A stretch of DNA of 64,000 nt from Phocaeicola faecicola (GTDB taxonomy: Bacteria > Bacteroidota > Bacteroidia > Bacteroidales > Bacteroidaceae): the NCBI RefSeq assembly GCF_013618865.1, contig NZ_JABSOE010000012.1, positions 1-64,000 on the forward strand, given 5' to 3'. Numbering within the stretch: position 1 is the stretch's first letter; every line of letters starts with the position of its first letter. Of this stretch, positions 31,534 through 40,571 are shown piece by piece. The translations under genes and the position numbers were made by a program. The notes under the pieces are model-generated. The model did not search any database, had not been told where the DNA came from, and saw nothing but the letters and a program-made list of their open reading frames with translations.

Positions 31534-32826
31534 TTATTTATGAGAGGCACAATAATTCCATACTCCTTTAATCTTCATCTCAGGCGTATCCGAATCCAAG
31601 ACAAAAACCGTATACCGCCCATCCGGCTGTACCCGAAGTACGATATGCCCATTACAACTTTCATAACTATTTTTCAAATCAGGTCCGGCCACATCTTGAA
31701 GTGGCTGTAAAAGATTAGTAGAAAACAAGTCCCGCTCACCTTCATAGAGCCAGGAAGACCGAACTCTATAAAACGTTTCCAGTCCCGGCTGGTCACTCGA
31801 CCATACGTGCTGAAGCCAGACTCTGGGAGCCAAAGTACTTATTAACTTCTCACTCAAAGCATCTCTTCCCCCATGATGGTTCATCACCGCTACATCGACC
31901 CGGCCAATTACAGGTGCGACAGCAGAAGCCACATCATTCCATTTCAGTGTTCCCAGCGCCGCATATCCAGGAATATCTCCACCAAGATAAAAACGGAATT
32001 TTCCATAATCAATGCGTATTCCCGCACTCAAACAATTCTCCTGAGCCTTGAAAACAGTAGTATCCGGAAATGTATTTATTTTTCCATCTTCCCTTATACC
32101 ATCCCAAATTACTCCATTCACATGTAAATTCCGAATAGAAAATTCAGGATAATCTTCTGGAGCATATTTCAATACAAACTGTTTACTACTTCCCACTTTA
32201 AAACTCTCCGCTTCCATTCCCTGGTGTTGTCTATGCCATTCTATAAAACGGAGATAATTCTTAAAGGTAAAATATTCTACAGTATCCGATTTCCCACTCA
32301 AACAATAAGCCACATCATAAGGCTCCTTATACTCAGGGTATCCTCTGTCTACAATTTTTCCTATAGGTAAGAATTCGCCTACTCCGGTAATTCCGGAAAG
32401 TAAATAATTTCCTTTTCTAGACGACTGAGACCCTTCCCCTACTGAGCCATAATGATCATCATGAAAATGGGTAATCAAGGCATAATCAATCTTTTTATGC
32501 GCTGAAGGAAGAATCTTATTCAAATAATATACCGTCCATTCATATGCATACCGGGAACCATCCGGTTTAGGAGATGTATTACGGACAGACCATGTACGAG
32601 GATCAGTCAAAATCAGTTCTCCAGCATCGACCATCAATGTGGTTCCATCTGGAAGAATCATGAAATTCGTTTCCCCACGTCCTGTATTTATCAGATGAAT
32701 ATCCAGTTCTCCTTTCTCCCAGGCAGGCAACTGTTTGCCTATCCAGCCACAACTGTCTGTAACCTGGGCATAAGACATGCCCAAATTACAGAAAATAGAC
32801 AATAATAATAGTTTAGACCAGCTCAT
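31534..32826 (-). CDS. Secreted metallo-beta-lactamase-fold hydrolase
   Basis: Putative metal-dependent hydrolase of unknown substrate, probably periplasmic or surface-exposed. It has 430 residues with a signal peptide ending SYAQ (about 21). The MBL fold starts LDIHLINTGRGETNFMILPDG with Asp68 in MVDAGE. The metal motif H120-F-H122-D-D124-H125 (THFHDDHYG) is complete, and NHHGGRDAL supplies a further histidine. It resembles the ComEC-type MBL domain but lacks the membrane channel. The gene ends a SusC-SusD operon, 29 bases after SusD, suggesting it processes the substrate that pair imports. No glycosidase accompanies it. Confidence 0.85.
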   Translation of the reverse strand: MSWSKLLLLSIFCNLGMSYAQVTDSCGWIGKQLPAWEKGELDIHLINTGRGETNFMILPDGTTLMVDAGELILTDPRTWSVRNTSPKPDGSRYAYEWTVYYLNKILPSAHKKIDYALITHFHDDHYGSVGEGSQSSRKGNYLLSGITGVGEFLPIGKIVDRGYPEYKEPYDVAYCLSGKSDTVEYFTFKNYLRFIEWHRQHQGMEAESFKVGSSKQFVLKYAPEDYPEFSIRNLHVNGVIWDGIREDGKINTFPDTTVFKAQENCLSAGIRIDYGKFRFYLGGDIPGYAALGTLKWNDVASAVAPVIGRVDVAVMNHHGGRDALSEKLISTLAPRVWLQHVWSSDQPGLETFYRVRSSWLYEGERDLFSTNLLQPLQDVAGPDLKNSYESCNGHIVLRVQPDGRYTVFVLDSDTPEMKIKGVWNYCASHK

Positions 32827-32855
32827 ATTCGTAGATTTTATAGCTTTACATTATA

Positions 32856-34319
32856 TCAATATATCCAAGGCTTTTGATCGCTAGCATCCTCCTGAAAACC
32901 TTGAGCACTCAACGCCTCTTCCATATGCTCCTGATTCACATCTATCTCGTTCTGAGGATATCTTAACCGGTAAGGCAATTGAGACACCATCTGTCCCTTA
33001 CCACATTCTATATGTGGGTATCCGGTACGAAGAGCATGGAACCAAGACTCATAATCACCCTGCATGAAAAACAGGATATAGCGTTGCTGACAGATTTGCT
33101 CCAGTCCCCGGTTCTCATCAAAAGCATTCCGCACGACATAGTCTTCATAATCAGCCTCACATCCATAATAATTAAATGAAGCACGTATTGCTTCCTGATA
33201 ACAAAGTGAAGCATCTGCTGAAATCCATCCTCGTACCGCTGCCTCTGCCTTAGCCAGCATCAGTTCAGAGTAACTCAAGAATAAGGCAGGTTCTCCTACA
33301 GGATCGCTTGTATAACGGTTGATATTGATCCGGCTATATTCTCCTGTTGCAGCATCTGCACTGACATCTGTCAAGGCCTTAGAAGCATCCAACCCCTTAT
33401 AAGCGCGAAAATCATCTGCCGGTATTTCTCCCGAAAATGATACAGCCGGCTGAGCAAAGACAAACAATCTGGGATCTTTCAGTGAAACAAGCAGATCACA
33501 TATCACGTCCCCTATAAAACGTTTATTTCTCATATCCAAATCATTGTAGCATGGATACATCACTCCCTGGCTATTCAGATAATCAAGTTGTGCCTGTTCT
33601 TCCTCTGATTCAAATATCGGATAATTCAATGGATCGGCAATAATCCGTGCAAATGCCTCAGCCGGTTTCAAGCCTGCGTCATCTGTCCGATTACTCAACA
33701 TAATCAGAATTTTCAGTTTGTAACTATTCGCCAGTTTTCTCCATTTCTTTATATCTCCTTCATAAATAATATCACCTTCTATTGTCAAAGACTCATCTTT
33801 TAACAATTGATTTGCCTCCTCCAGTTCATTCAACAGACCTATAAAAATAGATTTCTGCCTGTCATAAGAAGGATAAAAACGCTCCTCAACCGGTTTATCC
33901 ATATTCTCCCCTTGCAGCGCCTCAGAATACGGAACATCTCCATACAGCATCGTTAAAGTGTAGAAATTATGTACTCTCAGAATATGTGCAATAGCCAAAT
34001 AGGCATTATTCTGCGGATTTCCGGCACAAGCCTCCTGCATTTTCGTGATATTACGCAACTGATCGTACTGAGAGAAACCTCCACGGGGCAGATTATATGT
34101 CTGCCAGTCCTGTATATCACTCACTCCCACAGTATATCGGGTCAATAAACTACACTCTCTCTCGTTACCGTTCCTGCAGGAATAAAATAACACATCAGGC
34201 AGCAGCACTTGAGGACTGACCGTCATAGGATTATTAGGGTCTGCATTATATTTTTCTACCTGACAAGAAAATAAGGTCATGACCCATACGGTGAACAATA
34301 AACAGTATATTTTTTTCAT
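32856..34319 (-). CDS. SusD/RagB-family binding lipoprotein (MBL operon)
   Basis: Surface nutrient-binding lipoprotein of about 487 residues. The ATG at 34319 gives MKKIYCLLFTVW and lipobox LFSC (Cys19); an in-frame upstream TTG is less likely. The opening EKYNADPNNPMTVSPQVLLPDVLF and the sequence YLAIAHILRVHNFYTLTMLYGDVPYSEA mark the SusD-like_2 subfamily. The C-terminal VEP-type region contains YILFFMQGDYESWFHALRTGYP. It lies 12 bases downstream of its SusC and upstream of the MBL-fold gene. This subfamily often handles non-classical substrates, so the ligand is uncertain. Confidence 0.9.
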   Translation of the reverse strand: MKKIYCLLFTVWVMTLFSCQVEKYNADPNNPMTVSPQVLLPDVLFYSCRNGNERECSLLTRYTVGVSDIQDWQTYNLPRGGFSQYDQLRNITKMQEACAGNPQNNAYLAIAHILRVHNFYTLTMLYGDVPYSEALQGENMDKPVEERFYPSYDRQKSIFIGLLNELEEANQLLKDESLTIEGDIIYEGDIKKWRKLANSYKLKILIMLSNRTDDAGLKPAEAFARIIADPLNYPIFESEEEQAQLDYLNSQGVMYPCYNDLDMRNKRFIGDVICDLLVSLKDPRLFVFAQPAVSFSGEIPADDFRAYKGLDASKALTDVSADAATGEYSRININRYTSDPVGEPALFLSYSELMLAKAEAAVRGWISADASLCYQEAIRASFNYYGCEADYEDYVVRNAFDENRGLEQICQQRYILFFMQGDYESWFHALRTGYPHIECGKGQMVSQLPYRLRYPQNEIDVNQEHMEEALSAQGFQEDASDQKPWIY

Positions 34320-34331
34320 ATCCAACAAACT

Positions 34332-37300
34332 TTAGAATTTGACATTAATATTAAAACCGACATTCCGTGCAGAAGGAAACTGCAAGTTGGCATCTGTTCC
34401 TTCATCCGGATCGGCCAATGGAACTTTAGTAAGTATAAACAAATTATTTGCTATCACACTTAATGAAACATTCTTTATTCCGCAATGCAACTTATTCAAA
34501 AATTCAGAAGGGACATTATACATTAATGACAATTCTCTCATTTTCAAGAAGGAGGCATCATAAGCCATTGTTTCGCCGTTCAATCGTACATAATACTGTT
34601 CCGTGAAACTCTTGTAATCAGTCATATACTGATTCGGGGCAAACTGACGAGTATCACTTATCACATTGCCTTCGGCATCGCGTATCAAAGAGCCGGAAAT
34701 TACATTTACTCCATCAGCTTTATATACTTTTCCTCCTTTCGACTCTACATAAGCATCACGATCCGGCCCCACCGCATCTTTATGCACACCTGCATACCAG
34801 AATTTCTCACTCATTGTTGCATGCTGAACTCCTCCGATACGAGCATCAAACAAGAAACTCAACGAGAAGTCCTTCAAAAAATGAATGGTATTGCTCCAGC
34901 TCATTGTCCAGTCAGGAGAAAGATAACCGACAAATTTACGATAGTCATCCCTGACAGGCAAACCATTCTCACCAATAATAAGTTGTCCGTCCGGAGCATA
35001 TAGCATTGCATTGTCTACCATATATTTATCCATACGCTCCCCAACTTTCACATCCCCCAAGTGATCAGCTCCTCCATAAACTGATTTTAAGGTACGACGA
35101 TGCAAGCTCCAGTTCACAGAAGTATTCCAAACCAGATTGCTGGTCTGAACCGGTATCGCATCTACAGTAAGTTCTACTCCCTGACGAATAAATTCGTTTC
35201 CATTAATCTTATAACTTGTAAATCCTGATGCCAGCGAAGCGCTTTGATTAAAAATCTGTTCAGAATCAATATTACGATAATAAGTGGCATCAAATCCTAG
35301 TCTTCCGGCAAAAAATTTACCAGTAAGTCCAAGTTCAAAACCTTTTGTATCCGAAGGTCTCAGGTCCTGATTTCCTAACACGGCCGGATAAGCCACTGCA
35401 TTATTATTACCATAAGTGATTGACGGAGAGTAAGCAGTCATATATTCATACGGACTCAAATCGGCTCTTACTTGTGCCCAGGAACCTCTTATCTTCAAGA
35501 AAGAAGCATCAGACATATTAAACAGATTGGACAATATCACAGAACCAGATACTGAAGGATAAAAATAGCTGTTATTATCCTGAGGTAGTGCTGAAGAAGC
35601 ATCCTCACGGGCAGTCAGACTCAAGAAATAAGTGGATTTATAATCTAAATCCAATGTAGCATAGGCGCTGTTTCTTAAATAATTCGTCAATTCATTGCGG
35701 GAAATGACATTACCTAATGAATTGCTAAGGTTATATACATTAGGAACCTTCAGCCCCTGTGTCTTCGAATCATGCCATTGGTCCTTTGAAAAATTAATAC
35801 TTCCTCCAACCATTGCATTCAAAGAAAAATCATTTATTTTTTTCTCATATCTTATGAACAGTTCACTGTTGTAATTTCCACTATGAGTATCTGTAAGCTG
35901 ATAATTACCCTTTTCTGCGCTTTCCCCAATAAAACTATAAGGCCAGGTCATTTCCTGAGTCTGTGATACAATATCTGCACTTTGACGAAACGAAACATTC
36001 AATCCATTCATGATAGTATAATCCAATGTTCCAGTAAGAAAAGTCTTATCACGATTCATGATCTGCTTTTGTTCATAAGCTGCAAAATACGGATTATTGA
36101 TCCACGAAAGATTAAAGAAACGCTGCTCATACCCCTCTCTCCCAGGAACCCAGTAATTTCTGAAATCACGAACATCTACATCCGGCCCCATCCAAATAAG
36201 CATACAATAAAGAATATTGATATTTCCATATCCAATACGTGGATAATTAGGTGAATTCATCTTATTGTACATTACATTCCCTGAAAATTTCAAGCGATCG
36301 TTCAACTGAGTATTGACCGACACACTGGCATTATATGTATGTAAGGCCGTAGAAGGTACTTCACCATTTTGATAGTCATATCCTAAATTCACCCGGAAAG
36401 TCGTTTTCTCCGTAGAACTGGTAACACTTACATTATTACTTAAAGTATATCCTGTCTCTAAAAAATTTTTCAGATTATCCTTTCCCCGTGAAACGAAGGG
36501 AGTCGGAATCAGATTTCCATCTGCATCCCTCGGGCTATCCCATTGAGTAGTCTCCCAATAACCACTCTCAGTAGATGGATCTTCCACATCCAATTTAGGT
36601 CCCCAAACCCAGTCATTATCATACAAACCGTTACCTTTCCCATCAAAATAAGCATACTGACCGTTCAAACCATTACCATATTGATTATTGGTTTCTGGAA
36701 ATACAATCCATCCGGCACGAAACATTGAGCGCTGGCTAAATTCTACAGATACAGCAGGCTGCCCTGTTTTAGACTTTCCAGTCTTAGTGGTAATCTGAAT
36801 AGCTCCAGCCTGCCCCTTCGAACCATAAAGCGCAGCAGCAGTAGCACCTTTCAATACAGAAATACTCTCAATATCCATAGGATTAATATCGTAAAGATTT
36901 GTATTGGTAGGTACTCCGTCAATCACAATAACCGGATCGGCAACTCCACGCAGACTAATGCTGTTTTTTTGAAGCATATTCGGAGTATTGTAAACCGTCA
37001 TACCCGCCACTTTTCCACTTAAAGTAGTAGCGATACTAGGATTAGGCATTTCTGACAAACTCTTACTTTCTACCGTCTGCACGGCATATCCTAATTTTTT
37101 CGCTTCTTTTTTGATACCTAATGCAGTTACCACCACATCATTCATCTGTATCGTTTCCGACTGCATTACCACATCTAATATTTGCCTTCCTTTTATTGGG
37201 AGTTCTAACGTTTTATATCCGACCATACTGAAAGTCAACACATTCACATCGTCCGGAATTTCAATTTCATAATGCCCGTTTCCATCTGTAATTCCTCCGG

Positions 37301-37505
37301 ATTTCATATCCTTGGTACTAATGAATACACCCGGTAAAGGCTCTGGAGCACCAAACTCTGTTGTTGTTACATTTCCTGATAACTTTCTTTTACCTTGACT
37401 TTGTACTACCGCTGCTTCAGTGGACAAACCGCTTATCAAAAGCAAGAATAGCATAATAAAGAAACAAAGTCCCCTAAACCCCTTTTCTAAAGATAAATAG
37501 TTCAT
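34332..37505 (-). CDS. SusC/RagA-family TonB-dependent transporter (MBL operon)
   Basis: Outer-membrane importer of 1057 residues. A signal/hydrophobic segment (about 13-32) is followed by a carboxypeptidase-regulatory-like domain (KRKLSGNVTTTEFGAPEPLPGVF), then a plug with VVVTALGIKKEAKKLGYAVQTVES, VIVIDGVPTNTNLYDINPMD and SVLKGATAAALYGSKGQAGAIQITTKTG. The barrel ends SARNVGFNINVKF. The ALGIKKEAKKLGY start of the plug defines a subgroup different from the VGYG type in the other PUL. Visibly AT-rich compared with flanking housekeeping genes. First gene of the operon with SusD and the MBL hydrolase. Confidence 0.92.
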   Translation of the reverse strand: MNYLSLEKGFRGLCFFIMLFLLLISGLSTEAAVVQSQGKRKLSGNVTTTEFGAPEPLPGVFISTKDMKSGGITDGNGHYEIEIPDDVNVLTFSMVGYKTLELPIKGRQILDVVMQSETIQMNDVVVTALGIKKEAKKLGYAVQTVESKSLSEMPNPSIATTLSGKVAGMTVYNTPNMLQKNSISLRGVADPVIVIDGVPTNTNLYDINPMDIESISVLKGATAAALYGSKGQAGAIQITTKTGKSKTGQPAVSVEFSQRSMFRAGWIVFPETNNQYGNGLNGQYAYFDGKGNGLYDNDWVWGPKLDVEDPSTESGYWETTQWDSPRDADGNLIPTPFVSRGKDNLKNFLETGYTLSNNVSVTSSTEKTTFRVNLGYDYQNGEVPSTALHTYNASVSVNTQLNDRLKFSGNVMYNKMNSPNYPRIGYGNINILYCMLIWMGPDVDVRDFRNYWVPGREGYEQRFFNLSWINNPYFAAYEQKQIMNRDKTFLTGTLDYTIMNGLNVSFRQSADIVSQTQEMTWPYSFIGESAEKGNYQLTDTHSGNYNSELFIRYEKKINDFSLNAMVGGSINFSKDQWHDSKTQGLKVPNVYNLSNSLGNVISRNELTNYLRNSAYATLDLDYKSTYFLSLTAREDASSALPQDNNSYFYPSVSGSVILSNLFNMSDASFLKIRGSWAQVRADLSPYEYMTAYSPSITYGNNNAVAYPAVLGNQDLRPSDTKGFELGLTGKFFAGRLGFDATYYRNIDSEQIFNQSASLASGFTSYKINGNEFIRQGVELTVDAIPVQTSNLVWNTSVNWSLHRRTLKSVYGGADHLGDVKVGERMDKYMVDNAMLYAPDGQLIIGENGLPVRDDYRKFVGYLSPDWTMSWSNTIHFLKDFSLSFLFDARIGGVQHATMSEKFWYAGVHKDAVGPDRDAYVESKGGKVYKADGVNVISGSLIRDAEGNVISDTRQFAPNQYMTDYKSFTEQYYVRLNGETMAYDASFLKMRELSLMYNVPSEFLNKLHCGIKNVSLSVIANNLFILTKVPLADPDEGTDANLQFPSARNVGFNINVKF

Positions 37506-37530
37506 AATTAATATAGATTAAGAATTGCTG

Positions 37531-37538
37531 CAAATGTA
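37531..37538 (-). promoter_or_regulatory. -7 element of the SusC-SusD-MBL operon
   Basis: Minus-strand TACATTTG matches TAnnTTTG, 26 bases before the SusC ATG. No -33 TTTG is present, so an activator may be needed. Confidence 0.5.
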
Positions 37539-37635
37539 GAAGGATGGCATTACAGAAGTATAAACAAGCAACAACATTCACAGTAAAAATCATGACATTT
37601 TTATTGCATTACATACCATTAATATGCTACAAATA

Positions 37636-37682
37636 AAAAAGATGCAATCAATGTTATGTTATACAAATGATTGCATTTTTAT
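37636..37682. terminator. Bidirectional terminator between two-component genes and SusC
   Basis: ATGCAATCA (37642-37650) pairs with TGATTGCAT (37668-37676), flanked by AAAAAA on the left and TTTT on the right. It would terminate minus-strand transcripts coming from the response regulator gene. Confidence 0.6.
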
Positions 37683-37829
37683 TGTGCCTGAAACAGGAAT
37701 CAAGAATTACCCCTTGTAAAACACGAGTAAAATATAACACATTAATAATAAGCGATAAATACTTAGATACATTACAGAATTTTGCAAATCAATAGTGCAA
37801 AAATCATATATTTACACCACTCATAATGA

Positions 37830-38309
37830 CAATACGATGCCAAACAGGTACTTAGCGTAATTGAGAATTACAACACCGCACTTTCCTTACTTGATGATTA
37901 TGACCACCAGTACATGAAACTCCCGGAGGGAAGCAAGGCTACTTACGTTTTAAGCTACTAAGAATGCCGGAGCCTGATTGACCAGATGCGTTTTAACGCA
38001 GACTCAGATTTGTTCGGTCATGAAAAAGACGACTCCTTCAAAGGTAGTATCGGTAATATATACCAGAGTTTTGGCGGTGAAGATATCTATCCTACTTTGG
38101 AAGAAAAAGCAGCCAACTTGCTTTACTTTGTTACCAAAAACCATAGCTTTAGTGATAGGAACAAACGTATCGCAGCAACAATTTTCCTATATTTCCTTGA
38201 CAAGAACGGTATCCTATACAATGAGAATGGCAACAAGAGAATAGCTGATTATACACTTGTTGCACTGACAATCATGATTGCCGAATCCAGTCTTCAACTA
38301 TCCCCGTAG
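37830..38309 (+). pseudogene. Decayed RhuM/Fic-family gene fragment
   Basis: Translation in one frame from 37830 gives the family-like text QYDAKQVLSVIENYNTALS and DDYDHQYMKLPEGSKATYVLSY, then a TAA stop, then ECRSLIDQMRFNADSDLFGH through KAANLLYFVTKNHSFSDRNKR to 38309, all in the same frame. The last motif matches HxFxDGNKR of Fic/Doc-type domains found in RhuM-like virulence proteins, but Gly is replaced by Arg. The N-terminus is missing, there is an in-frame stop, and the C-terminus ends abruptly, overlapping the convergent response regulator by 12 bases. It is best read as a remnant of a horizontally acquired gene. Intact relatives are about twice as long. Confidence 0.75.
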
Positions 38310-38975
38310 CACATAACCTTTTTTCATCACCGATTCGATTTTAACCGATGAATCTCCTTTCAAAGCCTTGCGCAAATACGTTATCTGTACGTTCAAAGCT
38401 AAGGAATTAGCATACGAAGCGTCTCCCCATACATGCTCTAACAACTGCTCCCTGCTCACCACAGAATTCCTATGCTTTATCAATATACGAAGCAGTTCTG
38501 CCTGACGGGAAGTAATCATCACCTTATTGGCTTGAGTACGCAATTCATTGTTCGTATAATCAAAAGTAGTATGTCCCAACTGATACACTTCTTTGTCCAC
38601 CGTATCTTCCACATCTCCGAAACGCTCCTGAATCCGGGCAATCAGTTCCTCCGGATAGAAAGGTTTGGCCAGATAATCATTGGCTCGCACCTTAAAACCT
38701 TCCAGACGGTCCGTCTTGTCAGAACGGTCGGTCAGGAAGAAAATCAACACATGCCGATCATGTTCCCGAATCTGCCGGGCCACCTCATACCCATTCACCA
38801 CGGGCATATTGATATCCAGCAACACCAAATCCGGTTTCACTTCGGGATACTGTTCCAAGGCAATCCGTCCATTGCCGGCATAGAACACCTCATACCCCTC
38901 GGCTTCCAGAAAGCGTTTCAGAATCATGGCATATTTCAAATCGTCATCTGCAAAAAGAATCTTCAAGTGTTTCAT
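38298..38975 (-). CDS. OmpR-family response regulator
   Basis: DNA-binding response regulator of 225 residues. A receiver domain (1-120) carries the acidic pocket ADDD, phospho-acceptor Asp54 in VLLDINMPVVNG and the conserved Lys in YLAKPFYPEE. A winged-helix domain (about 130-225) shows ITSRQAELLRILIKHRNSVVSREQLLEHVWG. The start lies 6 bases after the histidine kinase gene ends, so the pair is one operon. Its architecture resembles Bacteroides RprY, but the symbol is withheld. The neighbouring GLPGLI and barrel genes, transcribed divergently, are likely targets. Confidence 0.92.
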   Translation of the reverse strand: MKHLKILFADDDLKYAMILKRFLEAEGYEVFYAGNGRIALEQYPEVKPDLVLLDINMPVVNGYEVARQIREHDRHVLIFFLTDRSDKTDRLEGFKVRANDYLAKPFYPEELIARIQERFGDVEDTVDKEVYQLGHTTFDYTNNELRTQANKVMITSRQAELLRILIKHRNSVVSREQLLEHVWGDASYANSLALNVQITYLRKALKGDSSVKIESVMKKGYVLRG

Positions 38976-38981
38976 ACATTG

Positions 38982-40409
38982 TCATTTTGATTGAGGAATT
39001 TCGAGAGTGAAGACTGAACCTTTACCCAATATGCTTTCTACACCCACGGTTCCTCCATGGGCTTCCACCATCAGTTTCACATAACTCAATCCCAACCCAA
39101 TTCCCGGCAAACTACGGTCGATGACCTGCTCCGAACGATAGAACTTGTCGAAAATGTGCAACCGGTCTTGGGGAGATATACCGAAACCATTATCGGCTAC
39201 CTGTATCACCAGCTTACCTTCTGACAACGTGGCACTGATACGAATGCAGACTTCATTACCCGAATACTTTATGGCATTCTCCAGCAAGTTACTGATGCTA
39301 TTCGCGAGATGTACTGAATCAGCAGCTATCCACAACGGATTAGGAGTGAGCTGAGTCTCAAAACGTACATGTTTGTCTGCCGGAATCACGGTCAGTCTCA
39401 ATAATTTTTCCAAGGTCTCACTCAAATTAAACAAGCGTACAGAAAGTGGGGTTTGCTCATCATCCGCCCGCGTCATCTCGCGTACCTTCACCAAATAGGC
39501 TGAAAGATTATCAAGTTCGAACATGGAGTCTTTCACCACTTCATCCATCATCTGCTCATCTTTCCGCATCCGCTTGTTGTTCAAGAACGCCACACACATC
39601 TTCAAGGTCTGCACCGGACGTTTCAACTCATGGATCATCGTATTGACGAAACCTGTCCTCAATTCATCCAGTTTGTACTGTTTCAAGATGGTCCGTACCT
39701 GATAAATCAAACAGAAAATCAACAACAAAATCAGTATAAGCGAACCGATCAGCTGCCATCCCATCTCTTTCAACAATGGATTTGTCGGAAGGTCGATATA
39801 CCCTGTCACCGCATCGCGGACAAAAGGGTTGTAGGGATAAATAAATTTCATGCGATACTTCATGAATGATCTCTCAACTACATACGTCCCCTGCCAAAGA
39901 AAAGAATCAAGTTTGACCAACTGACAATCCGTCGCATAAATGTGGTGACTGGTGAAAAGTGAATCTAATACATACAAGTCAAACGGCCGGTCGGCATACT
40001 TAGTGTAACGCAAACTTGCATTCACAACTTCATCGAGAGACAGACCAGTAACATTAAATGAGTCTACCAGATGCAAATTACCCAACGAATCCTCATCATA
40101 TAATTTAGAAAACCTGACATACGATTCAGCCTTTCCTTCCTCAAAATTCATTTTCAAAGAATATCCCAGCTTAACTAAATCAGAATCTTTCATAGTCCGA
40201 TCCGCGTCCATCATTTTGATGGTATGGTTGGCATCTAACGCCAACGTAAAATTCTTATCCTGAAGTACTAGCAAGGTATCATTCAACCGAGCCATATAAG
40301 CTAACGCCGTATAAGTGTATTGATGGTGCAGCCAATACACTTGCCCGCCAATCACCAGCAAAGCTGTTACGATTGTCAATATCCACACCAGTTTGATTTG
40401 TTTTCCCAT
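38982..40409 (-). CDS. Sensor histidine kinase
   Basis: Membrane sensor kinase of 475 residues. TM1 (about 7-25) and TM2 (about 217-237) enclose a periplasmic domain of about 190 residues without a recognised fold. A dimerisation domain follows with phospho-acceptor His260 in MIHELKRPVQTLK, then an ATPase domain with SNLLENAIKYSGNEV, VADNGFGISP and PGIGLGLSYVK. All kinase motifs look intact. It is cotranscribed with the response regulator and divergent from the GLPGLI gene. The stimulus is unknown; envelope stress or a metal/peptide signal are both possible. Confidence 0.92.
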   Translation of the reverse strand: MGKQIKLVWILTIVTALLVIGGQVYWLHHQYTYTALAYMARLNDTLLVLQDKNFTLALDANHTIKMMDADRTMKDSDLVKLGYSLKMNFEEGKAESYVRFSKLYDEDSLGNLHLVDSFNVTGLSLDEVVNASLRYTKYADRPFDLYVLDSLFTSHHIYATDCQLVKLDSFLWQGTYVVERSFMKYRMKFIYPYNPFVRDAVTGYIDLPTNPLLKEMGWQLIGSLILILLLIFCLIYQVRTILKQYKLDELRTGFVNTMIHELKRPVQTLKMCVAFLNNKRMRKDEQMMDEVVKDSMFELDNLSAYLVKVREMTRADDEQTPLSVRLFNLSETLEKLLRLTVIPADKHVRFETQLTPNPLWIAADSVHLANSISNLLENAIKYSGNEVCIRISATLSEGKLVIQVADNGFGISPQDRLHIFDKFYRSEQVIDRSLPGIGLGLSYVKLMVEAHGGTVGVESILGKGSVFTLEIPQSK

Positions 40410-40437
40410 CTTTCAAATTCTTTTCTACAAAAATAAA

Positions 40438-40541
40438 AACCTTATACGATTTATAAGGTATGTCCCTTTTCCCAATTTGAAAAGAATAATATTTCAGTAA
40501 TAACTTTTCTCTGAAATTCGCCGTATCCCCGTTTACCTTTG
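40438..40541. promoter_or_regulatory. Divergent promoter region of kinase and GLPGLI genes
   Basis: Minus-strand TATTTTTG (40438-40445) lies 28 bases before the kinase start and plus-strand TACCTTTG (40534-40541) lies 30 bases before the GLPGLI ATG. Both match TAnnTTTG, while neither has a TTTG at -33. About 88 bases between them could bind the response regulator. Confidence 0.5.
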
Positions 40542-40571
40542 TTGTATCAGAAAACTTTAAATTACAGAAAT

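Larger units (their letters stand above)
37506..37829. other. AT-rich intergenic region upstream of SusC
   Basis: No gene is seen. It contains the SusC -7 box (TACATTTG on the minus strand, 37531-37538, 26 bases before the start), a bidirectional terminator hairpin at 37642-37680, and otherwise unstructured AT-rich sequence leading to the decayed gene at 37830. Confidence 0.5.
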
